From: JAVBUY01 sp031552735
GTDB lineage: Bacteria > Bacillota > Clostridia > Christensenellales > Aristaeellaceae
DNA length: 64,000 nucleotides
Assembly: GCA_031552735.1 (NCBI GenBank)
Contig: JAVBMF010000015.1
Span: forward strand, 1 to 64,000
Direction: 5' to 3'
The position numbers and the translations under genes were made by a program. Positions 6,891 to 15,412 of this stretch are shown piece by piece; position 1 is the stretch's first letter; every line of letters starts with the position of its first letter. The notes below the pieces were generated by a model. The model was not told the DNA's origin, did not search any database, and saw only the letters and a list, made by a program, of their open reading frames with translations.

Positions 6891-7346
6891 TCAGCGCAGC
6901 AGCGCAGCACTGCGCAGCGCCACGCGCCGAACATTTTCAAATATCTCCGCCGTTTCCAGCGCGATAATCTGCGCCGGGGTGAACCAGCGCGCCTCGCTGG
7001 CTTCGGCAGGGTCGATGCGCAGCGGCTGACCGGCCTCTGCTACGCAGCGATACACCAGATCAATGTGCGCCAAATCGGGCGATGTGCGCTCCTCCAGGAT
7101 GCAAAACGGTGTCGCCAGCACGCGCGCGCGACCGTCACCCAGCGACGTTTCCTCGCCATTGGGCAAGATGCGCACGGCAAGCCCGGTCTCCTCCGCCACT
7201 TCGCGCAGCGCGGCGTCCTCGGGCAACTCGCCGGGCTCGATGTGCCCGCCCGGACATAACCAGCACCCGTACTTGTTGTGCTTGAGCAGCAGCACACGCC
7301 CCGCATCGTCGTGCACCACTGCCGCCACCGTCCACACGCGCGTCAT
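6891..7346 (-). CDS. Nudix hydrolase
   Basis: 151-residue Nudix-fold pyrophosphohydrolase. The Nudix box is complete: GHIEPGEL followed by REVAEETGL (G-x5-E-x7-REVxEExGL) near residues 34-56. The N-terminus (VAAVVHDDAGRVLLLKH) gives the usual first strands. Substrate is not predictable; relatives clean up oxidised nucleotides or hydrolyse nucleoside diphosphate derivatives. The ATG overlaps the stop of the threonine aldolase gene by 4 bp (ATGA), so the two are translationally coupled. It is the last gene before the shared terminator. Confidence 0.88.
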   Translation of the reverse strand: MTRVWTVAAVVHDDAGRVLLLKHNKYGCWLCPGGHIEPGELPEDAALREVAEETGLAVRILPNGEETSLGDGRARVLATPFCILEERTSPDLAHIDLVYRCVAEAGQPLRIDPAEASEARWFTPAQIIALETAEIFENVRRVALRSAALLR

Positions 7347-8395
7347 GGCGCGATCAGCTTTCGCGCCGCCGACAGGAACGCCTCCACGTCCTGCTGCTCG
7401 GTATCCCAGGAGGTCACCAACCGAATGATGCCCTGCGGCTCATCCCATGTATAGAAGAAGCACACCTCGCGCAGCGGTTCAATCGCCGCCTTGGGAATCT
7501 GCACAAACAGCTCGTTGATCTGCACCTGCTCGGCGATGCGGACGCCGGGAAGCGCCTGCATGCCTTCGGCCAGACGCTTCACCTGCGCGTTGGCGTGCGC
7601 CGCGTTGTCGCGCCACAGGTCGCCCTCTAACAGTGCTAGATACTGCGCGGCAATATAGCGCATCTTCGAGGCCAGTTGCCCGCAGTTTTTGCGCGTAAAG
7701 AGGAACGACTCAGCCAGCGCGTCATCAAAAAACACCACCGCCTCGCCGAACATCAGGCCGTTCTTGGTGCCGCCGAAGCTCAACACATCGACGCCGACCT
7801 TCCACGTCATATCGGCCATTGTGCAGCCCAGCGACACCACCGCGTTGGCAATGCGCGCGCCGTCCATATGCACCTTCATGCCGTGCGCGTGCGCATAGTC
7901 GCACAGCGCCTTTAGTTCCGGTAGCGTATAGAGCGTGCCCATCTCGGTGGCCTGCGTCAGCGACAGCACGGCAGGCTGCACATGGTGCATCGAGCCGTGG
8001 TAGGCCATGTACGCATCCATCTGCTCGGGGCGCAGCTTGCCGCCCTGCGCGGGCACCGGCAGCAGTTTGCAGCCGGTCAGGTGCTCGGGCGCACCGCACT
8101 CATCAAAATAGATGTGCGCGCTGTCCGTGCAAATAATCGCCTGATGCGGGCGCACCAGCGTGGCCAGCGCGGCGCTGTTCGCGCCGGTGCCGTTGTAGAC
8201 AAAGAACGTGCGCACCTTGCGCTCGAACAGCGTGTCAAACGCCTGTTCAGCGGCGCGGGTATACGGATCGTCGCCGTAGGAGGTCACATGCCCCCGGTTG
8301 GCTTTTTCCAGCGCCCGCATCACATTGGGGTGCACGGTGGCGGCATTGTCGCTGGCAAACAGTCTCGGCGTTGGGTCGGAGAATACCGGATGCAT
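7343..8395 (-). CDS. Low-specificity L-threonine aldolase
   Basis: 350-residue PLP-dependent fold-type I enzyme that splits L-threonine or allo-threonine into glycine and acetaldehyde. The Schiff-base lysine is in SFGGTKNG, with the PLP-aspartate region KVHMDGARIAN upstream; the N-terminus FASDNAATVHPNVMRAL and YGDDPYT are family hallmarks. The start at 8395 is chosen because the protein then begins at the family-typical position; the ribosome site (AGGCGA) is weak. Acetaldehyde is also the intermediate of the eut pathway at the other end of the window, but no regulatory link is visible. Confidence 0.88.
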   Translation of the reverse strand: MHPVFSDPTPRLFASDNAATVHPNVMRALEKANRGHVTSYGDDPYTRAAEQAFDTLFERKVRTFFVYNGTGANSAALATLVRPHQAIICTDSAHIYFDECGAPEHLTGCKLLPVPAQGGKLRPEQMDAYMAYHGSMHHVQPAVLSLTQATEMGTLYTLPELKALCDYAHAHGMKVHMDGARIANAVVSLGCTMADMTWKVGVDVLSFGGTKNGLMFGEAVVFFDDALAESFLFTRKNCGQLASKMRYIAAQYLALLEGDLWRDNAAHANAQVKRLAEGMQALPGVRIAEQVQINELFVQIPKAAIEPLREVCFFYTWDEPQGIIRLVTSWDTEQQDVEAFLSAARKLIAP

Positions 8396-8437
8396 CACAT
8401 CGCCTGCTTTCTGGTGTGTTCCATGCTTGTCCCTATA

Positions 8438-8467
8438 TTGGTTGTATAATAGCACAGCCATGCGTCT
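8438..8467 (-). promoter_or_regulatory. Possible promoter of the threonine aldolase-Nudix unit
   Basis: On the minus strand, in the 86-bp gap upstream of the aldolase gene: TTGCGC, a 17-bp spacer, and TATTAT, the hexamer preceded by TGC. The -35 matches consensus at 3 of 6 bases. Coordinates are approximate to a few bases. Confidence 0.4.
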
Positions 8468-8481
8468 GGCGCAACGGCTGC

Positions 8482-9354
8482 TTATGATCTGAGCAGATCG
8501 CGCACCAACGCACCCGGGCGGTCCAGCAGCGCGCCTAACAGCGCAGCTTCATCGAGTACGCCGATCGGTCGCATCGCCTCGTCCAGCACGCGGATTTCGT
8601 GATAGTGCCGCGCGTCCAGCCTTGCAACCAGCCGTTCAATCGGCACATCGCCCTGCGCGACCCATTGGCGGCTGGGCAGCGCGCCGCGTCTGCCCAACTG
8701 CTCACGCGCCGAGAATATACGGTGCAACTGCGTATAGGTCGGGGCGTTGCGCTCCTTCAGCGCGGCAAAAGCCAGGTAGCTACCCGCCAGAAACAGCGTG
8801 GGGTTCCACAGACCGTGGATTCCGCCATAGACGCCCAATCCCACCAGCGCCAATCCCAGCGCGCAGCCCGATGCCGCCAGCACGCGCCGCGCGGCCTGCT
8901 CGCCCGCGCGCTGCGCCAGCCATGCCGCCACCAGCCGCCCGCCATCCATGGGGAACGCGGGCAGCAGGTTAAAGCACATCAGCACCAGATTGCAGCGTAC
9001 AAAGGCATTCAGCCACTCGCCTTGCGCGCCGCCATAGTGCGCCACGCCAGCCGCGCACAGCACCAGCAACAGGTTGGTCATTGGCCCGGCCAGCGCGATC
9101 ACCGCCGCCTGCCCCGGCGAAAGCTGATGCCAGCCTTCCAGCCGCGCCGCGCCGCCAAATGGCGTGCATTCGATGCTGCTGACGCGCACGCCCAACGCGC
9201 CCGCCGCCAGCACATGGCCCAACTCATGCGGAATCAGCGCGCAGAGCATGGCGACAAGCAACATGCCCTGCCCCATCGACACCATCGCTGCGCACAGCAC
9301 AAAGAACGCCGGGTGGACCTCCAGCGTTGTGTCGTCAAAGACTGTCCATTTCAT
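8482..9354 (-). CDS. spoIVFB: SpoIVFB-type intramembrane metalloprotease
   Basis: 290-residue M50 (site-2 protease) family protein. Zinc-binding HELGH lies in a membrane helix near residue 44 and the third ligand motif NLLPAFPMDGG near residue 135, as in SpoIVFB; about six hydrophobic segments are visible. The C-terminal ~75 residues look like a CBS-type domain (EIRVLDEAMRPIGVLDE), which in SpoIVFB couples ATP to cleavage of pro-sigma-K. The gene overlaps the spoIVFA-like stop by 4 bp. Its role would be processing of a sporulation sigma precursor in the mother cell; the substrate gene is not in the window. Confidence 0.88.
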   Translation of the reverse strand: MKWTVFDDTTLEVHPAFFVLCAAMVSMGQGMLLVAMLCALIPHELGHVLAAGALGVRVSSIECTPFGGAARLEGWHQLSPGQAAVIALAGPMTNLLLVLCAAGVAHYGGAQGEWLNAFVRCNLVLMCFNLLPAFPMDGGRLVAAWLAQRAGEQAARRVLAASGCALGLALVGLGVYGGIHGLWNPTLFLAGSYLAFAALKERNAPTYTQLHRIFSAREQLGRRGALPSRQWVAQGDVPIERLVARLDARHYHEIRVLDEAMRPIGVLDEAALLGALLDRPGALVRDLLRS

Positions 9355-10058
9355 CGGCCGCGCAGATAGCCGCTGGGATTTAGCGACTTGCCATCGCGCC
9401 GCACCTCAAAGAACAGCCCCGATTCCACCGTGCCAATGACCTGTCCGGATTGCAGCCCCTCGCCTTCGCGCACGATGCACGCGGCCAGATCGCCGTACAG
9501 CGTTTCCATGCCGTCGGCATGGCGGACACGCACCATATACGCTTTATCGTCCCCCTGCGTAATGGCCATCACTTCGCCTGCCGCGGCGGCCACGATGCTC
9601 TGCGCCTCACAGGCATATTCCAGCCACGGCTCGCTCTGCTTCCAGGCATGCACAATGCGCCCGGTTGCCGGTTCCTGATACTTGGGCGCTTCCTGTCCTA
9701 CGTTCCAGAACACCAGCGCGCTCTCCGGTAGGATATTGCGCACGAATTGCAGCCGACCCAACGACTCGTCCAAGTCCATGGTGACCGCCTCGCGCACGGT
9801 GGACGACACGCTCTGCGCCCATGGCTGATTGATGTTGCCCACCGCCAGCACGCACAGCACCGCGGCGGTACACAGCGCGCAATCGCGCAGCAGGCGCTCC
9901 GCCAGGCGGATACCGCCTGACATGCGTTCACGCGGACGGCTGGACGCGCTGGACGCGGCAGGTCGGCGCGAGGCCACTGACAGCGGCGGCGCCGCCCGGT
10001 TCTTGCTTCTTACGTTCATGCTGGATACCCGAATGACGTGCGGCTCCCGATCAGGCAT
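9351..10058 (-). CDS. spoIVFA: SpoIVFA-like membrane protein with degenerate M23 domain
   Basis: 235 residues: a basic cytoplasmic N-terminus (~60 residues), one membrane helix (CALCTAAVLCVLAVGNINQPW), a linker, and a C-terminal LytM/M23-like domain (residues ~150-232). The metal-binding HxH of active M23 peptidases is lost: the equivalent segment reads LFFEVRRDG, and the upstream tyrosine/histidine site reads LYGDL. A dead M23 domain is what SpoIVFA has; there it holds SpoIVFB inhibited until signalled from the forespore. ATG at 10058 follows AGGAGG at 8 bases. Coupling to spoIVFB by a 4-bp overlap supports the name. Confidence 0.82.
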   Translation of the reverse strand: MPDREPHVIRVSSMNVRSKNRAAPPLSVASRRPAASSASSRPRERMSGGIRLAERLLRDCALCTAAVLCVLAVGNINQPWAQSVSSTVREAVTMDLDESLGRLQFVRNILPESALVFWNVGQEAPKYQEPATGRIVHAWKQSEPWLEYACEAQSIVAAAAGEVMAITQGDDKAYMVRVRHADGMETLYGDLAACIVREGEGLQSGQVIGTVESGLFFEVRRDGKSLNPSGYLRGR

Positions 10059-10078
10059 GCTGCATCCCTCCTGCGCCC

Positions 10079-10108
10079 ATCCTATGCCGCATGTGCGCGG
10101 AACATACT
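10079..10108 (-). promoter_or_regulatory. Candidate sigma-E-type promoter of spoIVFA-spoIVFB
   Basis: On the minus strand: AGTATGTT (10101-10108), a 14-bp spacer, and CATAGGAT (10079-10086). The Bacillus sigma-E consensus is K-M-ATATT, 13-15 bp, CATACANT; each half matches about 5 of 7 positions. Predicted transcription would start just before the ribosome site (10067-10072), which is unusually tight. Confidence 0.35.
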
Positions 10109-10187
10109 CTTTTCCGTGCCGCGCAGGGGGATGATTGCCACGCTCGTACGCGCAGATTCATTTCCGCACAGGAAGAGCAAAACAGAA

Positions 10188-10217
10188 AAAACCGCTTGGC
10201 GTTAGCCAAGCGGTTTT
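10188..10217 (-). terminator. Terminator after rodA
   Basis: Perfect 13-bp stem AAAACCGCTTGGC / GCCAAGCGGTTTT with loop GTTA; on the minus strand the stem runs into a stretch of T residues. It lies 71 bp beyond the rodA stop and ends the maf-mre-mrdA-minD-rodA unit before spoIVFA. Confidence 0.88.
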
Positions 10218-10287
10218 GTGCTGTGTTCATCACCAGCCGCACCAAGGCTGGTCAGCGGTGCGAGATGCGTGCCGATCACCAGCCGCT

Positions 10288-11448
10288 CTACCCTCGTCGT
10301 CTAGCGCCCTGCTTGCGCGCAGTCACATTCAGCACCAGCCCGACGCCTGCCATGTTGGCGATCAGGTTGGAGCCTCCGTAGCTGATAAACGGCAGCGGAA
10401 TGCCGGTAATGGGCATGACGCCAATGTTCATGCCGATGTTCTCGAACACATGGAACAGCAGCATCGCCATCACGCCCGCAATGACCAAACGGCCATAGCG
10501 ATCCGGCGTATTAAACGACAGCGCCAGCATGCGGTAGAACATCAGCGCGTACAGCCCCAGCAGGATGAAGCAGCCAATAAAGCCCATGGTCTCGGCGATG
10601 GAGGAAAAAATGAAGTCCGTATGGTTCTCGGGCACAAAGTTCAGGTGTGTCAGCGTGCCCGGCACAAACATGCCCACGCCCTTTAAGCCGCCCGAGCCGA
10701 CTGCGGTCATGGAATTGATGATCTGAAAGCCCGATCCGGTCGAATCATGCGTCGGATCGACGAACGCGACCAGGCGCATCCAGCGGAAGTCCTGCCGCGC
10801 CTGCAACATCATGCCCAACGGAATACACGCCGCCACACCGACGCCGACGATGCTCATCCACAGTTTCAGGCTGGCGCCCGACACCAGCAGCAGCGTCATG
10901 AAAATCACGATGTACACCAGCATGGTGCCGATATCCGGCTGCGCGATAATCAGGATCATCGGGATGCCGATATGGATGCACAAGCGGACAAAATACTTGG
11001 TATTGGGGATTGCCTCTTTGTGGCGCGATAACTCGCTGGATAACGAGATGATCAACGCCACCTTTGACAACTCCGACGGCTGGATCGTGCGCTCCCAGAG
11101 AATCGAGAACCAGCCCTTGGTGCCGGAGATCGCCTCTTCCGCCAGCACGAACAGCAGCAGGAAGCAGCTAACCCCGTACAGAATCGGCCAGATGCGCCCC
11201 AGCAACTGGTAGTTGAGCATCATCATGCCCGCCACGGCGATCAGGCTGACCAGCACGAAAATACCTTGCCAGCGGCCATTGGGCGAATCGACGATCAGCT
11301 GCAACAGCGAGCGGTTGGTGCCCAGCTCCGGGTTAAAGTTGGTGATGGACACCGCCAACACGCCAAAGATCGCCAACGCGTACGCGGTTAGCGTCAATAC
11401 CCAGTCAAAATGCGGGCGTGCCAGTCGGCTGGTTGCGGTTTGTTGCAT
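10288..11448 (-). CDS. rodA: RodA, SEDS peptidoglycan glycosyltransferase
   Basis: 386-residue SEDS-family membrane protein with about ten transmembrane helices. Signature segments are present: TKGWFSI and QPSELSKVALI, the large extracellular loop containing WMRLVAFVDP and FIFSSIAETMGFIG, and the C-terminal GIPLPFISYGGSNL. RodA polymerises lipid II glycan strands together with PBP2 for side-wall growth. The gene follows minD by 12 bp and shares an operon with mrdA and mreBCD, which favours RodA over the division paralogue FtsW or the sporulation paralogue SpoVE. Confidence 0.92.
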   Translation of the reverse strand: MQQTATSRLARPHFDWVLTLTAYALAIFGVLAVSITNFNPELGTNRSLLQLIVDSPNGRWQGIFVLVSLIAVAGMMMLNYQLLGRIWPILYGVSCFLLLFVLAEEAISGTKGWFSILWERTIQPSELSKVALIISLSSELSRHKEAIPNTKYFVRLCIHIGIPMILIIAQPDIGTMLVYIVIFMTLLLVSGASLKLWMSIVGVGVAACIPLGMMLQARQDFRWMRLVAFVDPTHDSTGSGFQIINSMTAVGSGGLKGVGMFVPGTLTHLNFVPENHTDFIFSSIAETMGFIGCFILLGLYALMFYRMLALSFNTPDRYGRLVIAGVMAMLLFHVFENIGMNIGVMPITGIPLPFISYGGSNLIANMAGVGLVLNVTARKQGARRRG

Positions 11449-11460
11449 GCGCTTTCCTCT

Positions 11461-12249
11461 CTACTTGCCGTTCAGGAATCTGCGGAAGAAACCCTGCGGA
11501 TGCCCCTTGCCCTGCGCGTCAATGGGCGCGGCTTCGCCCATCATGCGGCGCAATATGGCGTCCATCTGCTCCCAGGTCTTTCCGTCGCTCTCAATGATCG
11601 GTCGGCGCGCGATCACACAGCGCGCCACCTCGTCGTCCTCATAGAGCACCCCGACCAGCGGCACATCCAGCGTTTGCGCCACTGTTTCCGGCGCATATTG
11701 CAGTCGCTCGCCCACCCAGTCGGGGCGCACGCGGTTGACCACCAGATGCAGGTCGATGTCGGTCCGGGGGCGGAGCAGTCCCACCACGCGGTCGGCGTCG
11801 CGCATGGCGATATCGTCGGAATTGGTGACGATCACCGCGTCGGTCATCACACGCATCGCCAAGCTAAAGGTGTAGTCCACGCCCGACGGGCAGTCAATGA
11901 CGATGTAATCGAACTTGCCGCGCAGTTGATCCATCAGGCGGCAAAAGAAGTCCTCGGTGATGACCTGCGGCGTATGGATCTGCGAGGTGCTGAGCAGCGC
12001 TAGGTTGGGGCGCTGCTTATCGACGACCAGCGCCTGCGCCAGCGTTGCGTGTCCGTCCATGATATCGACCAGATCGAACAGCACGCGGTTCTCCAGCCCG
12101 AGCATCAGGTCAAGGTTCCTAAGCCCGGTGTCCATGTCGATAAGCGCCACTTTGTACGCGCGCGAAGCCAAACCGACCGCCAGCGATGCCGCGATCACCG
12201 ATTTGCCAACGCCGCCCTTGCCCGACACCACTGCCCATACAGGCGTCAT
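11461..12249 (-). CDS. minD: MinD septum-site ATPase
   Basis: 262-residue deviant Walker ATPase: VVSGKGGVGKS at the N-terminus, DMDTGLRNLDLMLG (switch I) and the second Walker region YIVIDCPSG. The C-terminus GFFRRFLNGK is a short amphipathic segment suited to membrane targeting, as in MinD. In the family MinD dimers on the membrane recruit MinC to block misplaced FtsZ rings. The start at 12249 follows GGGAGGG at 7 bases. Neighbours are mrdA and rodA; the minC and minE genes that accompany minD in many Clostridia are absent from this operon. Confidence 0.92.
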   Translation of the reverse strand: MTPVWAVVSGKGGVGKSVIAASLAVGLASRAYKVALIDMDTGLRNLDLMLGLENRVLFDLVDIMDGHATLAQALVVDKQRPNLALLSTSQIHTPQVITEDFFCRLMDQLRGKFDYIVIDCPSGVDYTFSLAMRVMTDAVIVTNSDDIAMRDADRVVGLLRPRTDIDLHLVVNRVRPDWVGERLQYAPETVAQTLDVPLVGVLYEDDEVARCVIARRPIIESDGKTWEQMDAILRRMMGEAAPIDAQGKGHPQGFFRRFLNGK

Positions 12250-12286
12250 CGCAGTCCCTCCCCTCCGCCGCACTCGGCTTTTTTCA

Positions 12287-14821
12287 TCAGTAGGCCAGCG
12301 AGTTGGCCGCCGGCATGTATTCGCGCGAGCTGACCGTGCGCTGATTCATGTAGTAGCGAATGACCTCGCGCACGGCGATGGACGCGTAGCCGCCACTGTA
12401 GCCGTTTGGAATGTAGCAAACGATGGCGATTTCCGGCGTATCAAACGGCGCGAATGCAACGAACCACGCGTTATTTTCCAGGTCGATACGCGAAACCTGC
12501 GCGGTACCAGTTTTTCCCGCCATGTTTTCCGTGTACGGGAAATCTTTAAAGTACTTGGTCGCGGTACCGCCTTCGTCAACGACTCGCTTCATCCCCAAGC
12601 GAATGTAGGGCATGTTGACTTCCAGCTCGGGCATCTCGGCGCCAATGATCGGCGCGCTGCGGGAGATCAGCTCGCCTTCCGGCGAGGTGATGGAATCGAT
12701 CAGGTTCAGGTCGTACACGGTGCCGCCATTGGCGACGGCGGCAACATAGCGCGCCACCGCGACTGGCGTCACCGACGTAATGGACTGACCGATGCCGGTC
12801 ATGATGGTCTGGCTGCCACCCCACTTGATTTCGTTCAGCGCGATGTAAATATCGCCGACGACCGCTTGCAAATACACCAGCTCTCGGGACATGTCCAGCT
12901 CTTCCATCAGTACGGTACGGATGCTGCGAACCCATGCGCCCTGCGCGGTATTAACCGCCATATCCATCAGCGCTTTCACGCAGCGATCCAGCTTGCCGTC
13001 GTCAAAGAGAATGTTGCGCTCCTTACCAACTTTGATCAGGTGCTTCTTGATTAGGCTGGCAACCAGCGTAGGTGTCCACGTCGCCTGCTCTCGCGCGCTG
13101 ATCGCCTTGTTGGGATCATAGAGCATCTGCTGATTGCCCACAAAGCTTTGCAACTCGCCGGGCAGATCCACGCCGGTCTTGGAGGTTAAGCCAAACATCG
13201 CGGAATACTTGTACAGTGTGTCGATGCCCACGCGCGAAGCAATGGTATAGAAGAAATAGTTGCACGAGTGCTCCAGTCCCTGCACGATGGTCTGATCCTG
13301 ATGCTCGCCAATCTTCTTTGGGTCAATCCAGCAGCGCGGCGGGTTGGTCACATCGTATAGCGTGAAGGGGCCCATGTCGCTGATAGTTTCCGTAGGCGTC
13401 AGCTTGCCGGTCGCCATCGCCGCCGATGCGGTGACCATCTTAAAGATCGAGCCGGGCGTGGCCAGCGACGCGATGGCGTAGTTCATCAGCGGATTGCGCT
13501 TGTCCAGCATGACTTGCTCGGCTTCTTTGCCGCCGACGATGAACGCGTTGGGGTCATAGGGCGGATAGCTGGCCATGGCCAGCACGCGGCCGTTGCGCAC
13601 ATCGACGACCACCAGCGCGCCCTTTTCCGCCAACTGAATCGGATAGGTTGCGTAGTTGCGGCCGCTGCCCTGCAGCTCGGCCTTGTTTTCCTCCAGCCAG
13701 CGATCGGACCGCATCGCGTCTTCCTGCGCGTTGCGCACCTCGTTCACCGTTTCTTCCAAGTGAATCTCGGCAACGCGCTGCAAGCCGGAGTCGATGGTCA
13801 GTTTGATATTATTGCCGTTCTGCGGCGGAGAGTTGTACAACTCGCGGCTGATGCTGCCATAGCGGTCGATCTCCACCACGCGCTTGCCCACGCGCTGGCT
13901 GCTGGAAGCGGTCAGGCGATCCTCCATCGACTTCTCGACGCCGTCCAGCCCAATCATGTCGCTCATCTGGTAGCCCTTGGGCTGCAACTGCTCGAAATAC
14001 GTGGTCTCGTTCTGTATCTTGCCGATATAGCCAATAACATGCGCCATGTGCGTGCCGTTGGGGTATACGCGCTGGCTGCTCATCGCGATGCTCATGCCGG
14101 GCAGCAGCAGCGAACGGGTTTCGATCTCGATGACGGTTTCCCAACTGACGTTGCGCGAGATGGTGATCGGCGCGGTCAGGAATGCGTTGGTCTGCATCTC
14201 TTCCCAGATAGACAGCACCTGAACCTTCTTTTCGAACGGCATGTCCTCCGGCAGCTTATAGCGCTTCCACAGCGTTTCGAATATCTGATCGCGCGGCGTG
14301 CTAGAGACATAGAAGTTGCTGCGCCAGCGCGATTCGCGCAATGCCTTGGCGCTGTCGCTGATGTCGATTTTCTCCCAATCAAAGTACCAGCCGTTGGTTG
14401 GGTTGCCCTCCAAATCGGTGGTCTTGAGGTTATTTTCGTCATATTTGAGCTTAAAGCCGGAAATCGTCGTGCCGCCATAGCGTTCGATGATCTCAATGGT
14501 GTTGATGATCGCGTTGGTGTACTGGCCAAACGCGCTCAGTTGGACACCGTTGGCGTCAAAGCCGGGGTTCCAGGTCGGGTCGCGATAGAACTGCACGTCG
14601 TACACTTTTTTATCATATGCCATGATCTTGGAATTGACGTCGGTGATCATGCCGCGGTCACCCTGCGTGGTGATGGTTTTTGTCATCTTGTTATTGGCCT
14701 TGATCGCGTATTCGCCGCCCGCCCAAAGCTGGAGTTTGACCAATTGCAGCAGCAGGATGGAAAACAGGATAGCGATCACAGCGCCGATAAATATATACCG
14801 TTTCCTGAATTTTTCTTTCAC
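12287..14821 (-). CDS. mrdA: Penicillin-binding protein 2 (class B transpeptidase)
   Basis: 844 residues with a GTG start at 14821 preceded by AAAGGAGGG. A membrane helix (residues ~8-30) is followed by the dimerization domain and a transpeptidase domain with the active-site tetrad S-I-F-K in PGSIFKMVTA, S-C-N in HSCNYFF and KTG in AGKTGTAQ. Between SxN and KTG there is an inserted helical segment of roughly 100 residues rich in Lys and Met (around LIKVGKERNILFDDGKLD), as in several clostridial PBP2 proteins. It crosslinks new wall with RodA in the elongasome; operon position right after mreD fits. Confidence 0.92.
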   Translation of the reverse strand: MKEKFRKRYIFIGAVIAILFSILLLQLVKLQLWAGGEYAIKANNKMTKTITTQGDRGMITDVNSKIMAYDKKVYDVQFYRDPTWNPGFDANGVQLSAFGQYTNAIINTIEIIERYGGTTISGFKLKYDENNLKTTDLEGNPTNGWYFDWEKIDISDSAKALRESRWRSNFYVSSTPRDQIFETLWKRYKLPEDMPFEKKVQVLSIWEEMQTNAFLTAPITISRNVSWETVIEIETRSLLLPGMSIAMSSQRVYPNGTHMAHVIGYIGKIQNETTYFEQLQPKGYQMSDMIGLDGVEKSMEDRLTASSSQRVGKRVVEIDRYGSISRELYNSPPQNGNNIKLTIDSGLQRVAEIHLEETVNEVRNAQEDAMRSDRWLEENKAELQGSGRNYATYPIQLAEKGALVVVDVRNGRVLAMASYPPYDPNAFIVGGKEAEQVMLDKRNPLMNYAIASLATPGSIFKMVTASAAMATGKLTPTETISDMGPFTLYDVTNPPRCWIDPKKIGEHQDQTIVQGLEHSCNYFFYTIASRVGIDTLYKYSAMFGLTSKTGVDLPGELQSFVGNQQMLYDPNKAISAREQATWTPTLVASLIKKHLIKVGKERNILFDDGKLDRCVKALMDMAVNTAQGAWVRSIRTVLMEELDMSRELVYLQAVVGDIYIALNEIKWGGSQTIMTGIGQSITSVTPVAVARYVAAVANGGTVYDLNLIDSITSPEGELISRSAPIIGAEMPELEVNMPYIRLGMKRVVDEGGTATKYFKDFPYTENMAGKTGTAQVSRIDLENNAWFVAFAPFDTPEIAIVCYIPNGYSGGYASIAVREVIRYYMNQRTVSSREYMPAANSLAY

Positions 14822-14860
14822 GCTCTGTTTCCCTCCTTTCAGCCTGCTGCGGCGGGTCGG

Positions 14861-15388
14861 CTATCCCTTTTCGACTTTCACCCGACCCAGCACGCGATAC
14901 ATCAGAAAGTGGCAGATGAAGTATACCGGGACGGTTACGGCTGTACTGTACAGCACCACGCGCACACTGCGGAAAATCAGTTGCAGCGTGATATCCGCCG
15001 CGTTTTCATTGATGTAGATATACAGCAGCATCACCGCCTCCGCCATCGCGGTGATCACAGCGGTCAGAATAAGCGGGCGGAGCAAACGCTGGCGGGGCTT
15101 GATCAGCTTTGTGCTCAGCAGCCGGGCAAATCGTGCCGACGCATAGCCCATCAACGGGTACAGCACCAGATAGTACACCGCCAGACTGCCCACCATTGCA
15201 TCCATGAGCAGTCCCGCGATTGCGCCCATGCAAAACCCGATGTAGGTGTCGCCATCCAGCGTAAAGTAAACGATCACGCACGCCAGCAGATCCGGCTGGA
15301 TACCGAGCCCAACGATATGCGGCATGATGCTGGTTTGTATCAGGTAAAAGATGAACATCACCAAGAACCTGCGCAATCCAATCGGCAT
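14861..15388 (-). CDS. mreD: MreD, elongasome membrane protein
   Basis: 175-residue hydrophobic protein with about five transmembrane segments (for example ILTAVITAMAEAVMLLYIY). MreD sequences are poorly conserved; the assignment rests on size, topology and position exactly between mreC and mrdA (24 bp and 39 bp gaps). The PDLLACVIVYFTLDGD stretch near residue 33 is typical of the family. It would link MreB/MreC to the RodA-PBP2 synthase. Confidence 0.85.
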   Translation of the reverse strand: MPIGLRRFLVMFIFYLIQTSIMPHIVGLGIQPDLLACVIVYFTLDGDTYIGFCMGAIAGLLMDAMVGSLAVYYLVLYPLMGYASARFARLLSTKLIKPRQRLLRPLILTAVITAMAEAVMLLYIYINENAADITLQLIFRSVRVVLYSTAVTVPVYFICHFLMYRVLGRVKVEKG

Positions 15389-15412
15389 GTCTTCCTCCTG
15401 TGGTCGGCGCCG

